Both the position numbers and the translations under genes were made by a program. From Bactericera cockerelli (taxonomy: Eukaryota > Arthropoda > Insecta > Hemiptera > Triozidae): DNA of 64,000 nucleotides. Positions 1 through 10,369 of the stretch are shown one piece after another; the stretch's first letter is position 1; the number at the start of each line of letters is the position of its first letter. The stretch lies in assembly GCA_024516035.1 (NCBI GenBank), contig CM044965.1, positions 25,368,493-25,432,492 on the forward strand. Reading direction: 5' to 3'. The notes beneath the pieces were generated by a model. It was not told where the DNA came from. It saw only the letters and a list, made by a program, of their open reading frames with translations, and ran no database searches.

Positions 1-35
1 TATAGGCGTTTTTCACACCTCGGCCGAGGTGTTTG

Positions 36-242
36 ATTATACTACAAAGGACCACCAGGCGAGGTTGATGCTCAAAGCATTTTCTAACCATCGTCCTTCT
101 ACCATCAGAGTCTTATTTTTACGTGGTCACAAACTCAAATTAATAAGGAAAAATTAATACACTGGGTGGGATTCAAACCAACGGAACTATACGCTACCTG
201 GATTACCGGACTAGCGCGTTAACCACTTGACTACCAGTGCAC
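36..242 (-). mobile_element. SINE-B (tRNA-headed)
   Basis: The head on the minus strand starts gtgcactggtagtcaagtgg and includes ggtttgaatcccacccagtg. The body has gagtttgtgaccac and agactctga; the tail is the ccacctaa/ccaccaggcgagg part. Confidence 0.9.
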
Positions 243-316
243 AAATATATGATAACTTAAAAGAAAATAGAAATCCTAAGAAATCTTAAAAAAAAAAATC
301 AGAAATCCTTTAAAAA

Positions 317-496
317 AAGGTAATTGTGCCCCGGTACCTTTTTCGCATTACTTCAGGGTACTTTACCTTTACATCCATGCCATTTCGGAAACGGAAAAAA
401 AATCGGTCAGAATTTTCCGCTCCGGCCGGAATTCGAACCCACAACCTCCGGGTCAGCAACCAATGCTCTTGAACACTGAGCCACGGAGGTCGGCAA
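317..496 (-). mobile_element. SINE-G (tRNA-headed)
   Basis: Minus-strand head: cctccgtggctcagtgttca ... ggttgtgggttcgaattccg. Body: ggcatggatgtaaaggtaaa and tgcgaaaaaggtaccggggc. Confidence 0.88.
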
Positions 497-567
497 GACA
501 TTTTATTTTATTCTAATAATATTGTAATAAATGGGAATACATCTCGTCAGTTCTTGTTAAAAAAAAA

Positions 568-783
568 AGGTAGCTCAGTGGTAAAGGCGGCACTCTGTTT
601 TTCACTCTGTGAATCAAGAGATACCAGAGGTCGTAGGTTCGATACCCAACCGGGACATGACATGTTATCCTCCCATTTGGGATTTTTACCACATAATAAT
701 ATGTCTTTGGCTTACTGCTGGAATAATGGGACTTTAGTAGTCTTAATCGGGCAGTATAAATAAGGCGATATTATTATTATTAT
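568..783 (+). mobile_element. SINE-A (tRNA-headed)
   Basis: Head: ggtagctcagtggtaaaggc ... ggttcgatacccaaccggga. Body: ctcccatttgggatttttac, cacataataatatgtc and gcttactgctggaataatgg. It ends gataa...attattat. Confidence 0.9.
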
Positions 784-1093
784 ATCTATTCGAGCCAGGT
801 CCTGGTCGAATTTTCAAAATTTTCAACATCAAAATTTTAAATATATAGATTTGAAAGAAAGAAAAATGATCCACCCTCTCAAAGACATTTGAAAAGATCA
901 TATGGGCATTCTACGGATCAAGAGAAGATGTATTGAAACTACTAGAGATCCTGATGCATTATACATGATATCCAAACGTAGAATTTTTTTTTATTACTAT
1001 CAAACATGTATTTTAAAAAAAAGGCAATTGAGTTTGCGAAATAATAATAATAAATAATAATAATTATTATTATTATTATTCTCAGAAACTCAC

Positions 1094-1390
1094 CATCTTA
1101 GAAATCCCCGCCCGCCCATACGTGTACGTATTGTTCAGCACCGCGTCCACCTTGCCCTCCCAGTCCTCGGGCAAATACTGCATCACCTCCGGGTTGTGAA
1201 CCAGCGTACTGTTGATCAGACTGCCCGCCAGCTTCACCAGGTGGAACGTCTCCCCGTACGCTTGCACGAGAAAGAAGAGCGACGCGAACACGAGAAGGAC
1301 GCTGAGCGCTAGGATGACGAGAACCGACGCTACTGCGTCGCTACATTCGCGAAACAGCGAGAGACACCAGAGACGCCAGGCCATGTTTAT
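1094..1390 (-). CDS. TMEM245: TMEM245 coding exon 7
   Basis: The acceptor is attattccag and the donor gtgagttt. The exon is 297 bp, phase 0 to 0. It encodes MAWRLWCLSLFRECSD, a strongly hydrophobic segment (VLVILALSVLLVFASLFFLV) and a luminal part with N-glycosylation sequons (NST, NNT). It is the last exon visible in the window. Confidence 0.85.
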
Positions 1391-4300
1391 CTGGAATAAT
1401 AATAATAATAATGACTTATTTATACTGCCCGATTCACTTATTCACACAAGAAACAGGCATTGGCTAAGATGTAATAAGAATAATAATAGCCTTATTTATA
1501 CTGCTCGAGTAGGACTACTATAAAGTCCCATTATTCCAGCAGTAAGCCCAAGACATATTATTATGTGGTAAAAATTCCAAATGGGAGGATAACATGCCAT
1601 GTCCCGGCTGGGTTTCGAACCCGCGACCTCTGAAATCTCTGGATTCACAGAGTGCCGCCTTTACCACTGAGCTAACGGGACAGACACGAGGGTTGGGTGG
1701 AAGAGATTGTCACAGGCAGACAATCTATTCCACCCCACCCTTTAGGTAGGACATTAGCTTATTTCTCTTTTTTGTTCTTGTTTCTTTGTTTAATCTATGT
1801 ATTTTTTTCTTTATAATTTCATTGTATTTTACTGTATATATTTTGTCTTACGTAATAAAGCATAATATAATAATAATAATAATGAGTCCCCATTATTCCA
1901 GCAGTAAGCCCAAGACCTATTAGTATGTGTTCAAAATCCCAAATGAAAGCATAACTTGCCATGTCGCGGCTGGGTTTCGAACCCGCGACCTCTGATAGAC
2001 GCCTTGATCACTGAGCTACCGGGAGAGATAATAATGTGATTCGGAGACTCATAAGTCCGTGCTACCCACTAATAAGTTAGCACTTATTTACACAAGAAAC
2101 ACGCATTGACTAAGATATAATAAGAATAATAATATCGCCTTATTTATACTGCCCGATTAAGACTACTAAATTTTACTGATTTTACTTGTCTATTAATTGT
2201 AACTATGTATAAAGGGTTTGACCCGTAACTGTACGTCCGTTCTGCGGATTATTATTATTATTATTATTAAAGTCCCATTATTCCAGCAGTAAGCCCAAGA
2301 CGTATTTTTATGTGGTAAAAATCCCAAATGGGAGGATAACTTATCATGTCCGGTTGGGTTTCGAACCCACGACCTCTGCAATCTCTGGATTCACAGAGTG
2401 CCGCCTTTACCACTGACATTGATATGTATTACGAAGGTGTAGTTGAGTCCCAACTTATAAACCAACTTCAAAATCCAGCTTCTCCGTGTTAACTTACCTT
2501 TCTTATGTTATCCAGAGGGGAGGGGAATATAATATCTTACCTTTCTTATGTTATCCAGAGGGGTGGGGAATATAATCTCTTACCTTTCTTATGTTATCCA
2601 GAGGGGTGGGGAATATAATCTCGCGTCTCGCGTCAAACCAGTCTTGTATGTGTGTCCTTAGTGTACTGGTATACGCGTGCATTGAATCGTACAGACCAAA
2701 CTTGAGGCCTGAAATCATTCGGGCGAAATTCATGAGGCCATATTTTTTACTTAGGGCCACATTATGAAACAGGATTCTTTTTTTTAATTTAGGTGCTTTA
2801 CAACGATTGTCATTCGCACCGTTTCCAAGTTAATATCTTTCTAAATAAACGGTATTTCAATAATATCTTAAGGTATTTTAACATTAGAAAGTCAATCCCG
2901 TCTTTTTTATCCTCAAGAGAATCTTTGATATCCTCAAGATAAAAAAAAATTCTTAATTTTTTTATCTTTGTTAATAATTTATTGTTGATTGTTTTATATA
3001 AATAAAGGTGTAAATAAATAAATCAAAATGAATAAATAAAAGAGAAGGAGGGTGGATAGGTATATTCGAATAGGGGGCAAGAACAGGACATTTCAAGATG
3101 TGTATGTATTTTATTTACACCAGTATTTTACACCAATAAATGAGACTTTGTTTAGACCGTGAGAGTAAAGAGACTCTATAGTCTCATTCTTGCAGGTCTC
3201 CCCTGCTTAGTTCCCAAATAGGAGAATAACTTGTCATGTCCCGGATGGGTTTCGAACCCGCGAACTCTAAATTACCTGATAGACGCCTTGATCACTGAGC
3301 TACCCGGACAGACAATAATGTCATTATGAGTCTCATAATTCCGCGCTACCCACTCACAGTTATCACTTATTCACACAAGAAACATGAGTACACAATATAT
3401 TTTAATTTTTTTCCCCCTGGTTGGCTTTTTTTTCTATTTTCAAATTATTTCAATGGTTATGTGTAATTATAAGTTTTCCCTGAGAACTTATATATTTCAG
3501 TATTATTAGTCAAAATTTACTCACACATTTGTTTCATCAGATAAATCATCTCGAACAAAATGAAAATAGACAGAAGATACAGATTTTGCAGAAGAGCAGT
3601 CAGGGCGCACACACACAGCACCCAGTAAATATACGTGTCACTCGTGTGGTCAGAGGAGATCGTGTGAACGTCGCTTGGAGCGGGCGAATTAGTGTGGCCG
3701 GACCCTAGAGGACTCGAGACATTGGCAGGAATTTTGTCCAGCAGGAATGGATCCGACTGGGAACGTTTGGTGAGTTTCTTGCTGTGCGTGGTTGATGCAG
3801 GACTGACGAATGTTCTAGACTGAAAAAAAAGCAGAAAAAATTAATAGAAAAAAACAACAGTTTAACCATAGCGTGTAGATTTAAGAATTGAATTTTTTGA
3901 ATTTGAATTTTTAACTTTATATACAATAATTTAGTATTACAAAATATTTACCTCTTAAGCTAATTCTAACTTATTTAGAGGTAAGAAGTGTGGAAACGAA
4001 CCCCAGTTGCATAGAAACGCCACATAGCGCGACACCATCGCAAAGTAGTAGAATATTTCTCGCGGTCTATTTATGTTTATGTTTACATTTGATAGGGGGG
4101 AAGAAATTTTGTGAGGGACGAGGAGAGGAGACTCTTTGCGATACTAGCGCTGAGGACGCCACGATGTAGGCCGGCGGGGGGTGGTTTCCACACTTCTTAA
4201 TTCTACACGCTATGGTCAAACCTATAAGAGAAACCTCAATATTACCATTATTATCTGACCTGGTTTTACGGTTTTCACTGAAACCCTTACAATTGACACT

Positions 4301-4494
4301 GCGACCTAGTTAGATCTATTGTGACCAGTTGATTCTGTTTGGTTTTAACATCTTGATTTGGGATAGTCAGGACGGGACTTTCACGCTGGGAATCGTATCA
4401 AATACTGCCAATAACCTTACTCAGCCTGGGTAGGGCCGGAAATTCTGGACTCACGTGTTCGAAGGAAACAGAATTTTCTGTTATAATTTTTTTG

Positions 4495-4528
<34 letters not shown>

Positions 4529-7255
4529 CAACGTCGCTTTCAACTGCATGGTCGAATCACGACGGGAGTTATACCCTCCATTCGTAGGAAACTCACAAAC
4601 CCCCATTAAAATCACCCAGCCTGGGTTGGGCTGGAATGCCAGCATCACGAAGTTCAGCTCGCTGGACGTTGCTTAACTTCGGTGAACCTACGAGAACCGG
4701 TGCATTCAATACGTCATTGACACTGGCTTTGTTGTATTTCATCAGAAAATCTTTCTTATTTTTCACCATAAGTTTACCTGTAGACTTGCATCTGATTCAT
4801 TCATATCTTTCCCATACTGCTCTGGTTCTGAAAAATAAAAAAATCAATGAATAGTTATTTTTTAATTTTTATTTTTTTAATTAGGACATTTTTTTTTTAT
4901 CGGACCAACTCACGCCGGGTGAGGTTGATTTGAGTAGCTGGTTTGTAATTTTCCAGCAAATGGAGGGTAAAACCCCCGTCATGATATGAACATGCAGTTG
5001 ACATTAAAAAATAAAAGAAATAGTTTCAGTGTGTTATGTTTCTGAAAACAGATTGCTTGCAAATAGTCTTACTTTAGTCTATTTTTATTCATTAAAATAA
5101 TATTTTTTTCTAATATTATTTTAATGTATTTTCCAGCCTTTTTTTTCTTAGAATAACTGAATAGTTTTCATTATTTCTCTTTATTTCCAAGAATAGTAAT
5201 AATAAATAAATAAAAAACCATTTGCCTCACCTTCTAATTCATCCGGGTACAACTCATACACACACCCCGCCAGGAAGAGTAGCTGAATCAAAATCAAGAG
5301 AAGTGACTGGAGCAATGGCCCAAACCAAGAGGCCATGTAGCAAGACAGAGAAAACCAGACGAGCAATGAGAAACTCTTTATGTATGGGACATAGTGTGCA
5401 GTGCTCTCTGTACAATCAGCTTGAGAGGGAGTAAGGTAGACAAGAGAAATGTATGCTGTACACAGGAGGAAAATCTGGAATATGAAGTATAAACTTTATA
5501 TTACTTACTATCAATTTTATATTTCTTTTTTATTGTTCTTGGCCAACATAGGACTACGAGAAATAACTACTTACTACTATCACAATATCCAAGTTCTTCT
5601 TTGTTTTCGTTCTTTACAATATTTTTTACAACCAGTTTCAGGCATCAAGTGGGCCCGGGAAAGGGAGAAGCAAAAAGAACAAATTAAAAAGAGAGATAGC
5701 AAGATGTAAAGTGTGGTAATACGAGAGCCAGTGAAGATAATGGGAGGAGAGTTACAGAAAGAGTAAAGAGTATTGATCAATAGATTGATCTGAATTTTTT
5801 TTTTTTTTTTTATATCCCGTTTTTATGATGTATCTACCTCTTTTTCTCTTGTTATGATGGGTTTAAAACCATCAATTGATGTCAAACCATATCATCAAAA
5901 AAAAAAGTATTGAGAAGAAAAATATTAGAACTCAAGTTAATGATAGTAATGTTGTTGTTAATGTAACCAGCTTGGCTACAGCTGGGGGAGTGATGGTCTC
6001 CAGTCACTAAAGAGTAGTAACAATAATGATACTCTTTAGTGGAAGGTAACCACCAGACGAGATCAATTCTCAAATTAAAGAAACAAACTGTCAAAGTATT
6101 TTATTTTGATAATATCCTATCAGAAAAAGTCTATCCAAATGATTTGAATTAAAAATAAATTGAACTTACCACCGAGAAATGTTGCACTAAACCAATGAAG
6201 GCATAAATGAGAGTGAAGACCATGGAAAATATGTAGATTGTTAAAAACAAGATGGAAGGTATGTAGAAGTAAATGAAGATGAGTGATATGCCACCACCGA
6301 GTGTTTGAAATGTGTATTTCAAATTGCACACATATTGCACACGAGTTCCTGGTGAAAGAAAAATGCATACCAGTTAAGATCAATGTATATTTGCCCACCC
6401 CACCCAAAAACAAAAATAATAATAAAATTTCGCTCGAGTGTTGCATCTGTAAATTATTTGGAAAAACTTAACAATAATGGACACTTCCAAACAAATTTAG
6501 CAAGGAATAATAATACTCCTAATTTGAAATTAGTCTGGGAAGGGCACAGAACTGAGAGTAATTATCTTCCCCATTCTCAACGGAGGAAATATTTTATATA
6601 ACTGTTTGTATTGGAATTGTTTTGTTGTGCAATAAAAAATTAATACATGTAAAGGGTTGGATCAAAAATTCTTTAATCATGCTTTATAATAACTAGACTT
6701 GATAATAAATTAAAAATAAAATAAAATCACCCAGGAAGAACTTCACCATAAACCTTCATTATGCTGTCATTAAGCATTAACTATTGACAATTTATAAAAA
6801 TGTACTCGTGATTAATAAAAAAAAAATAGAATATGACTTCTTTGGTAACTAAACTTACCTATTATTTCACTAATAGAATCCACAAACAGTACTGGTACAT
6901 AAACTGTTTGCAGTAGCATTGAGTGAGATTGCATTGATTTGACATAGATTTTGAGATGGTTGGATACAATTTTCTTCATAGGAAACAGGACAGTGCCACA
7001 TATTAGAGCCCAGAGTAGAGGCTTCAGGAACGGTTGCAATATCAAATAGACAGCGTAGCAGGTGCATGAACACACTGTGATAAGGAACAGTGCAAGCCCA
7101 TTGTACAGGGCTTGCTTGAAAGCCTTCTCATGGCCATGGGGAATTATGTTTGTTTCAATGTTAGTGAGAAAGTCTTTGATTGATGATGTTTCCGGAGAGA
7201 ACAGTTGCAAGTTAGATCTCTTGTTTATGTAAGACGAGAATGGTTGCTGGGACAT
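1094..7255 (-). CDS. TMEM245: TMEM245-like multi-pass membrane protein, gene span (3' end outside window)
   Basis: Seven coding exons on the minus strand join in phase: 7255-6859, 6348-6170, 5474-5231, 4827-4778, 3819-3525, 2708-2584 and 1390-1094. The product begins MSQQPFSSYINKRS and has the family's conserved early block KQALYNGLALFLI...LILQPFLKPLLWALICGT. Further hydrophobic segments follow. Exon 5 encodes a polar Ser/Thr-rich stretch and then a membrane segment. The last exon holds NSTLVHNPEVMQYLPEDW, which resembles the TMEM245 luminal region before the conserved AI-2E transporter-like C-terminal half. That half would lie left of position 1. The molecular function of TMEM245 is poorly known. 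Identification rests on remembered family similarity plus perfect phase continuity across all six introns. The introns carry SINEs, SINE3 copies and a foldback element. Confidence 0.85.
1471..1683 (-). mobile_element. SINE-A
   Basis: A full-length copy with head cgaacccgcgacctctg ... accactgagctaacgggac (reverse strand) and an (ATT)n-type tail at its left. It lies downstream of TMEM245 exon 6, in intron 6. Confidence 0.9.
1686..1882 (+). mobile_element. LINE 3' end (family I) with (TAA)n tail
   Basis: gggttgggtggaagagattg, ccctttaggtaggacattag, then a T-rich stretch ending gtaataaagcataatataat, (AAT)n. Related pieces: 12187-12250, 25027-25101, 25700-25857, 29873-29952, 51806-51980 and 62775-62890. 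Confidence 0.7.
1883..2030 (-). mobile_element. SINE-A, partial
   Basis: Body plus a variant head (ctctgatagacgccttgatcactgagctac). The tail region is truncated. Confidence 0.85.
2128..2416 (-). mobile_element. SINE-A with internal insertion
   Basis: The tail (tcgccttatttatactgccc) is separated from body and head by about 85 bp that ends in an (ATT)n tract. Confidence 0.8.
2499..2625. repeat. Three tandem 42-43-bp copies of an exon 3' edge plus splice donor
   Basis: A 42-43-bp unit (cttatgttatccagagggg..., with the embedded donor) occurs three times in tandem. The copy at 2584 and above is the end of TMEM245 exon 6; the other two lie in the downstream intron. Confidence 0.9.
2584..2708 (-). 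CDS. TMEM245: TMEM245 coding exon 6 (donor edge triplicated)
   Basis: The acceptor is atgatttcag, and GC completes the Cys codon left by exon 5. The exon encodes LKFGLYDSMHAYTSTLRTH through PLDNIRK and ends in phase 0. The 3' edge with its donor (cataagaaag, then gtaag) is present three times, at donors after 2584, 2541 and 2499. Only the first donor met in transcription keeps the frame; using the later ones reads into TAA. Confidence 0.78.
3199..3313 (-). mobile_element. SINE-A, head portion
   Basis: tcccaaataggagaataact, gggtttcgaacccgcg and tgatcactgagctacccggac are present; the tail is missing. Confidence 0.85.
3525..3819 (-). CDS. TMEM245: TMEM245 coding exon 5
   Basis: The exon is 295 bp, with acceptor ttttttttcag and donor gtgagtaa. 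It encodes a polar linker (SRTFVSPASTTHSKK onward) and then a hydrophobic segment ending FEMIYLMKQM. It ends in phase 1 with a lone T. Confidence 0.85.
3866..4216. mobile_element. Foldback/MITE-like element in a TMEM245 intron
   Basis: The ends are ACCATAGCGTGTAGA and its complement. The right arm continues as taagaagtgtggaaacc; on the left the matching gtaagaagtgtggaaacg is separated from the tip by about 95 bp of extra AT-rich DNA. Either an insertion split the left arm or two foldbacks are nested. Confidence 0.65.
4527..4727 (-). mobile_element. SINE3 (5S-rRNA-headed)
   Basis: The minus-strand head gaagttaagcaacgtccagc resembles the internal promoter region of 5S rRNA. The body has cccaacccaggctgggtgat and tggagggtataactcccgtc. 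Confidence 0.8.
4778..4827 (-). CDS. TMEM245: TMEM245 50-bp micro-exon
   Basis: This 50-bp exon has acceptor ttattttttcag and donor gtaaact. It reads PEQYGKDMNESDASLQ after the split Glu codon. Without it, exon 3 (phase 1) would join exon 5 into an immediate TAG; with it, the frame is exact. It lies between two SINE3 copies in opposite orientation (4527-4727 minus, 4897-5014 plus). Confidence 0.82.
4897..5014 (+). mobile_element. SINE3, 3' part
   Basis: cgggtgaggttgatttgagt, agcaaatggagggtaaaacc and atgaacatgcagttgac; faces the copy at 4527-4727 across the TMEM245 micro-exon. Confidence 0.8.
5231..5474 (-). CDS. TMEM245: TMEM245 coding exon 3
   Basis: The acceptor is ttcatattccag and the donor gtgaggcaaa. 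The exon is 244 bp, from phase 0 to phase 1. It encodes a membrane segment, a short loop, another hydrophobic pair (SLLVWFSLSCYMASWFGPLL, then a leucine-rich stretch) and ends YELYPDELE. Confidence 0.85.
6170..6348 (-). CDS. TMEM245: TMEM245 coding exon 2
   Basis: The acceptor is ttctttcaccag and the donor gtaagttca. The exon is 179 bp, completes the Gly codon left by exon 1 and ends in phase 0. It encodes GTRVQYVCNLKYTFQTLGGG followed by two strongly hydrophobic segments. Confidence 0.88.
6859..7255 (-). CDS. TMEM245: TMEM245 coding exon 1
   Basis: The start codon is complementary to 7253-7255. The exon ends GAAATAATAG before the donor gtaagttt, leaving phase 1. It encodes the cytosolic N-terminus and two hydrophobic segments. 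A good acceptor (tattttttacag) lies just upstream at about 7300, so the start codon probably sits in an exon with about 44 nt of 5' UTR reaching 7299. Confidence 0.88.
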
Positions 7256-7654
7256 GCTGAGAATGTTATTGGCATTTGAAATTCATTCAGAATTTGTACC
7301 TGTAAAAAATAGTTCAGTTGTGTAAAAAACTTGGCTGACAGTAACAAAAAATTTATTGTTATGATAAAAATAAAAAAAATTATTTATTTTTTTATCATAA
7401 CAATAAGAACTGTGTTGACCATTGTTGATCTTTTTGTGTTACTGTTTAAAAAAGAATGAATCCCTGATCAACATTAAAAAATGCAACTATGTTGAGAGAA
7501 TTCAAATCAAAATATTGATTTGACTTGAATCTTCTGAAAACTACTTTCCTGAAAAGTACAGTACTTATAAAGGAACAAGAGAAAGAACAAAATATGTATG
7601 TATTTAAAAAAAAAAAAAATCATAATTATTATTCTCAGTTCTCCTTTTAACCCA

Positions 7655-7785
7655 CCCTGAGCATGAATTTTTTCTCATTAATTTGAGATAGTGACCACAT
7701 AATATATAATAAGACTCTGAGGGTTGGGTAGTAGAAAATACTTTACCTGGTGGTTACCTTCCACTAAACAGTATTATTATTAAGA
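7655..7785 (+). mobile_element. SINE-B, 3' part
   Basis: aattttttctcattaatttg, taataagactctgagggttg and tacctggtggttaccttcca remain; the head is missing. Confidence 0.8.
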
Positions 7786-7855
7786 TCCTTATTTTCAATA
7801 GAAAGTGTCTCTTGTACAACTTTTCAGTAATAAAAGAAATAATCTTAGGTAGCCA

Positions 7856-8004
7856 GGCCCTCATTTCATAAACCACTCTCATAATCCCTATATCTGCTTT
7901 CAAACTCTGATTTCATTCAAATTAACCAATCAGAGTGTGTTGTGTGACAGTTGAAAGGGAGATTTGCAGATTATGAGAGTGAGATTGCTTTCTGGAACAA
8001 GGCC
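7856..8004. mobile_element. About 150-bp MITE with GGCC termini
   Basis: Left GGCCCTCATTTCATAAACCA...CTCTCATAAT mirrors right ATTATGAGAG...TTCTGGAACAAGGCC. The interior keeps further complementarity (atctgctttcaaactctgatt and aatcagagtg). Related sequences are at 35025-35115 and 47684-47790. Confidence 0.65.
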
Positions 8005-8250
8005 TGCATACCACTATGTAATCCAACCAAAATTGTGGGAATAATTTATAGTCAATTCACGCAGTCGTTGATGTTGTAAAGAGTTTGGCTGCATCTGGGG
8101 GAGTGATGGTCTCCAGCCAACTTACGTTAAAAAGTTGGGTCACTCTGTACCACATATTTCTATGAGCAATTAAACATTGTGAGAACTTGGGCTATTTCTT
8201 TATAAGCTAGCTATTAAACCATATAGACAGCAAGCTAGCTGAAAGCTTAC

Positions 8251-8560
8251 CTCTTATTCACACTTTAAAATAGGCATGTCTCCTATTGAATCCCTCTTGA
8301 ACAGATTATGACGAATTTTCCAAAAGAAAATAGTACAAGCTGCTAGAGAATCAGCAGCCATAGACAAATCAAGAACAACTTGAAAAGCGCTTTTTAATTT
8401 GACTTTTCTATTTTCATAAATTATTCATCCCTGTGGTTTAAAACACTTTTCTTTAGAAATTTATCTCGTTTTTCGCAGACCTTTAAATTTTTTAAAATGA
8501 TAAACAAACTGATAAGAGAATTTCACGAAATCTACACATTATCGTAACAGTGTTGCCAGC
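8251..8560 (-). other. Candidate non-coding first exon of TMEM245
   Basis: A strong donor (GAG followed by gtaagctttc) ends at 8251 on the minus strand. Its position upstream of the coding start at 7255, together with the acceptor near 7300, fits a 5' UTR exon. The upstream limit is a guess, and no promoter motif is obvious. Confidence 0.35.
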
Positions 8561-8747
8561 TGAGAAACTTCTACAGAAATCTGTGATTGGTAGAAGTAGA
8601 GAAGAATGGAAAAATTTGTAACCCTTGCACGAAGGAGATCCGCGTTTGATTCCCGGCAAAGGTGGACATTTTTTGCATGCATATTGTTTGTCTACATTAT
8701 TATGTAGGTATTGAAAATCTCATATCGTTGTTGTATGCGGCTTTGAA

Positions 8748-8925
8748 TACAAAAGTTCTCGTCGGATCAGTGATGTTAAGCAACGTCCAGCGAGGTTAGG
8801 GCTTGGTAGATGACCACTCAAATACGAACACTATTCTCGGCCCAAAACAGTCTGGGTGAGGATAATGTGGGTAGCTGGTTTGTGAGTTACCAGCGAATGG
8901 AAGGTAAAACCCCCCCGTCTCGACT
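8748..8925 (+). mobile_element. SINE3
   Basis: The head tgatgttaagcaacgtccag, cgaggttagggcttggtaga matches the 5S internal control region. The body ends gaaggtaaaacccccc. Confidence 0.85.
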
Positions 8926-8954
8926 AACCTGTGAATGTTGAAAGAGATATCAGA

Positions 8955-9180
8955 TTTTTTAATTTGGGTTTAACATCGCTTTTAACTATATGGCCATATC
9001 ACGACGGGGGTGTTACCCTCCATTCGCCGGAAACTCACAAACCTGCTACCCACATTTACCTCACCAAACCTGGGTTGGGCCGGAATTCCAGCATCACAAA
9101 GCCTTCACCTCGCTGGATGTTGCTTATCTTCGGTGATCCTACGAGAACCGGTGCATTCAAAGCGACAAACCCTGGCAGGA
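8955..9180 (-). mobile_element. SINE3, inverted beside the previous copy
   Basis: tttaactatatggccatatc to gttgcttatcttcggtgatc and gagaaccggtgcattc. Forms an inverted pair with 8748-8925. Confidence 0.85.
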
Positions 9181-9654
9181 GAAATAAATAAAGAAGAATT
9201 TTAATATTTTGAAATCAAAACTCACAGTGTTCAAATTAATGTGATTAATAATTAAATTTCTGGTGTAAATAATTTATTTTGGACATAAAATTGTCTGAGG
9301 TATTTATAATTAATACTTCTTCTAATGAGTAGTTCTTGTGAGAAGATATATTATATAAAGATTTAGTTGAAGTTATCACTTCTACGCGGTTGTCACACTA
9401 CTAATCAATCCAAGTGGACCTTAGGACTGTACCATATACCTACTTCTGACAAGGTACCTTCATAATTAATTATATGTATGATATAATTAATTTACACTCA
9501 TCTTTAAAAAAAAAAAAAAAAAAAAAATATATATAAGTGCGCGAACACAAAGGAGCCCTAACCCTAAGATAGCCCCGGTACCACCTAGAATAATCTAACC
9601 ATGTTATTAAATGTAAGCGGACTCAACGGAATCCCGAAAATCGTCTATATCTAG

Positions 9655-9705
9655 CTGTAGGTACCAGGGTCTAGGGTCTAGGGTCTAGGTCCAGGGTCCT
9701 CGTTT
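9655..9705. repeat. Short TAGGGTC heptamer array
   Basis: About three to four units of tagggtc with variants, in the intergenic stretch between TMEM245 and the septin gene. Confidence 0.8.
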
Positions 9706-10008
9706 CTGCCGCCTACTTAGAATGTATTCTAGACATACATAATTATGTATATATAGCTGACTAGTTTAGAAAAAGCTATGGTAGCTTAGCGTATGTAAGT
9801 TTTCTTATTCGATGTCCGTTGACATTAAAAAAATACAAATGCGTAAGTTCCTCTTGAGATTTATTTAAAAAAGAGAAAAGGTATAACATGAATCTAATGT
9901 TAATGTACAATTGAACATGTATTATGTACCTAGTCTAATCAAGTGACTATATTTTGATACCTACAAGTTTAGTTAAATAATATCTAGTAATAGGTTATAG
10001 TTTTTTAA

Positions 10009-10156
10009 AAAGTTATCATATTTGTGTTAATCACTTTCGTGATGTCACAACTACTCAAACTCGCTGTTCTAAATCTACGCTGAAACCGGGACTTGAACCA
10101 CCGACCTCCAGGTTACAAGTCCGCCGCCTTATCGATCAAACCACTGAGGTCGGACG
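10009..10156 (-). mobile_element. SINE-D (tRNA-headed), left arm of inverted pair
   Basis: Minus-strand head: gataaggcggcggacttgta, ggttcaagtcccggtttcag. The tail has gttgtgacatcacgaaag and aacacaaatatgata. Confidence 0.88.
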
Positions 10157-10227
10157 TAACATGTTATGCCTGCCAAACCAAGGAGATACCTACTCATTTC
10201 GTTATCATTAAAGAATCTGTAGGGAAA

Positions 10228-10366
10228 ACTCAGTAGCTTGATTGATAAGGCGGCGGACTTGTAACCTGGAGTGGTTCGGGTCTCAGTTTCAGCGTAGATT
10301 TGGTGAAGCGAGTTTGTGTAGTTGTGATATCACGAAAGTGATAACACAAATATGATAACTTTTTTT
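10228..10366 (+). mobile_element. SINE-D, right arm of inverted pair
   Basis: cagtagcttgattgataagg to acacaaatatgataac. Faces the copy at 10009-10156 with a 70-bp spacer. Confidence 0.88.
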
Positions 10367-10369
10367 TAT

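Noticed and set aside
5222..5434. Plus-strand ORF of 70 codons
   Set aside because: Shadow of TMEM245 exon 3 on the other strand.
9655..9705. Telomeric repeat
   Set aside because: Only three to four TAGGGTC heptamers, not the arthropod TTAGG, in an interior position.
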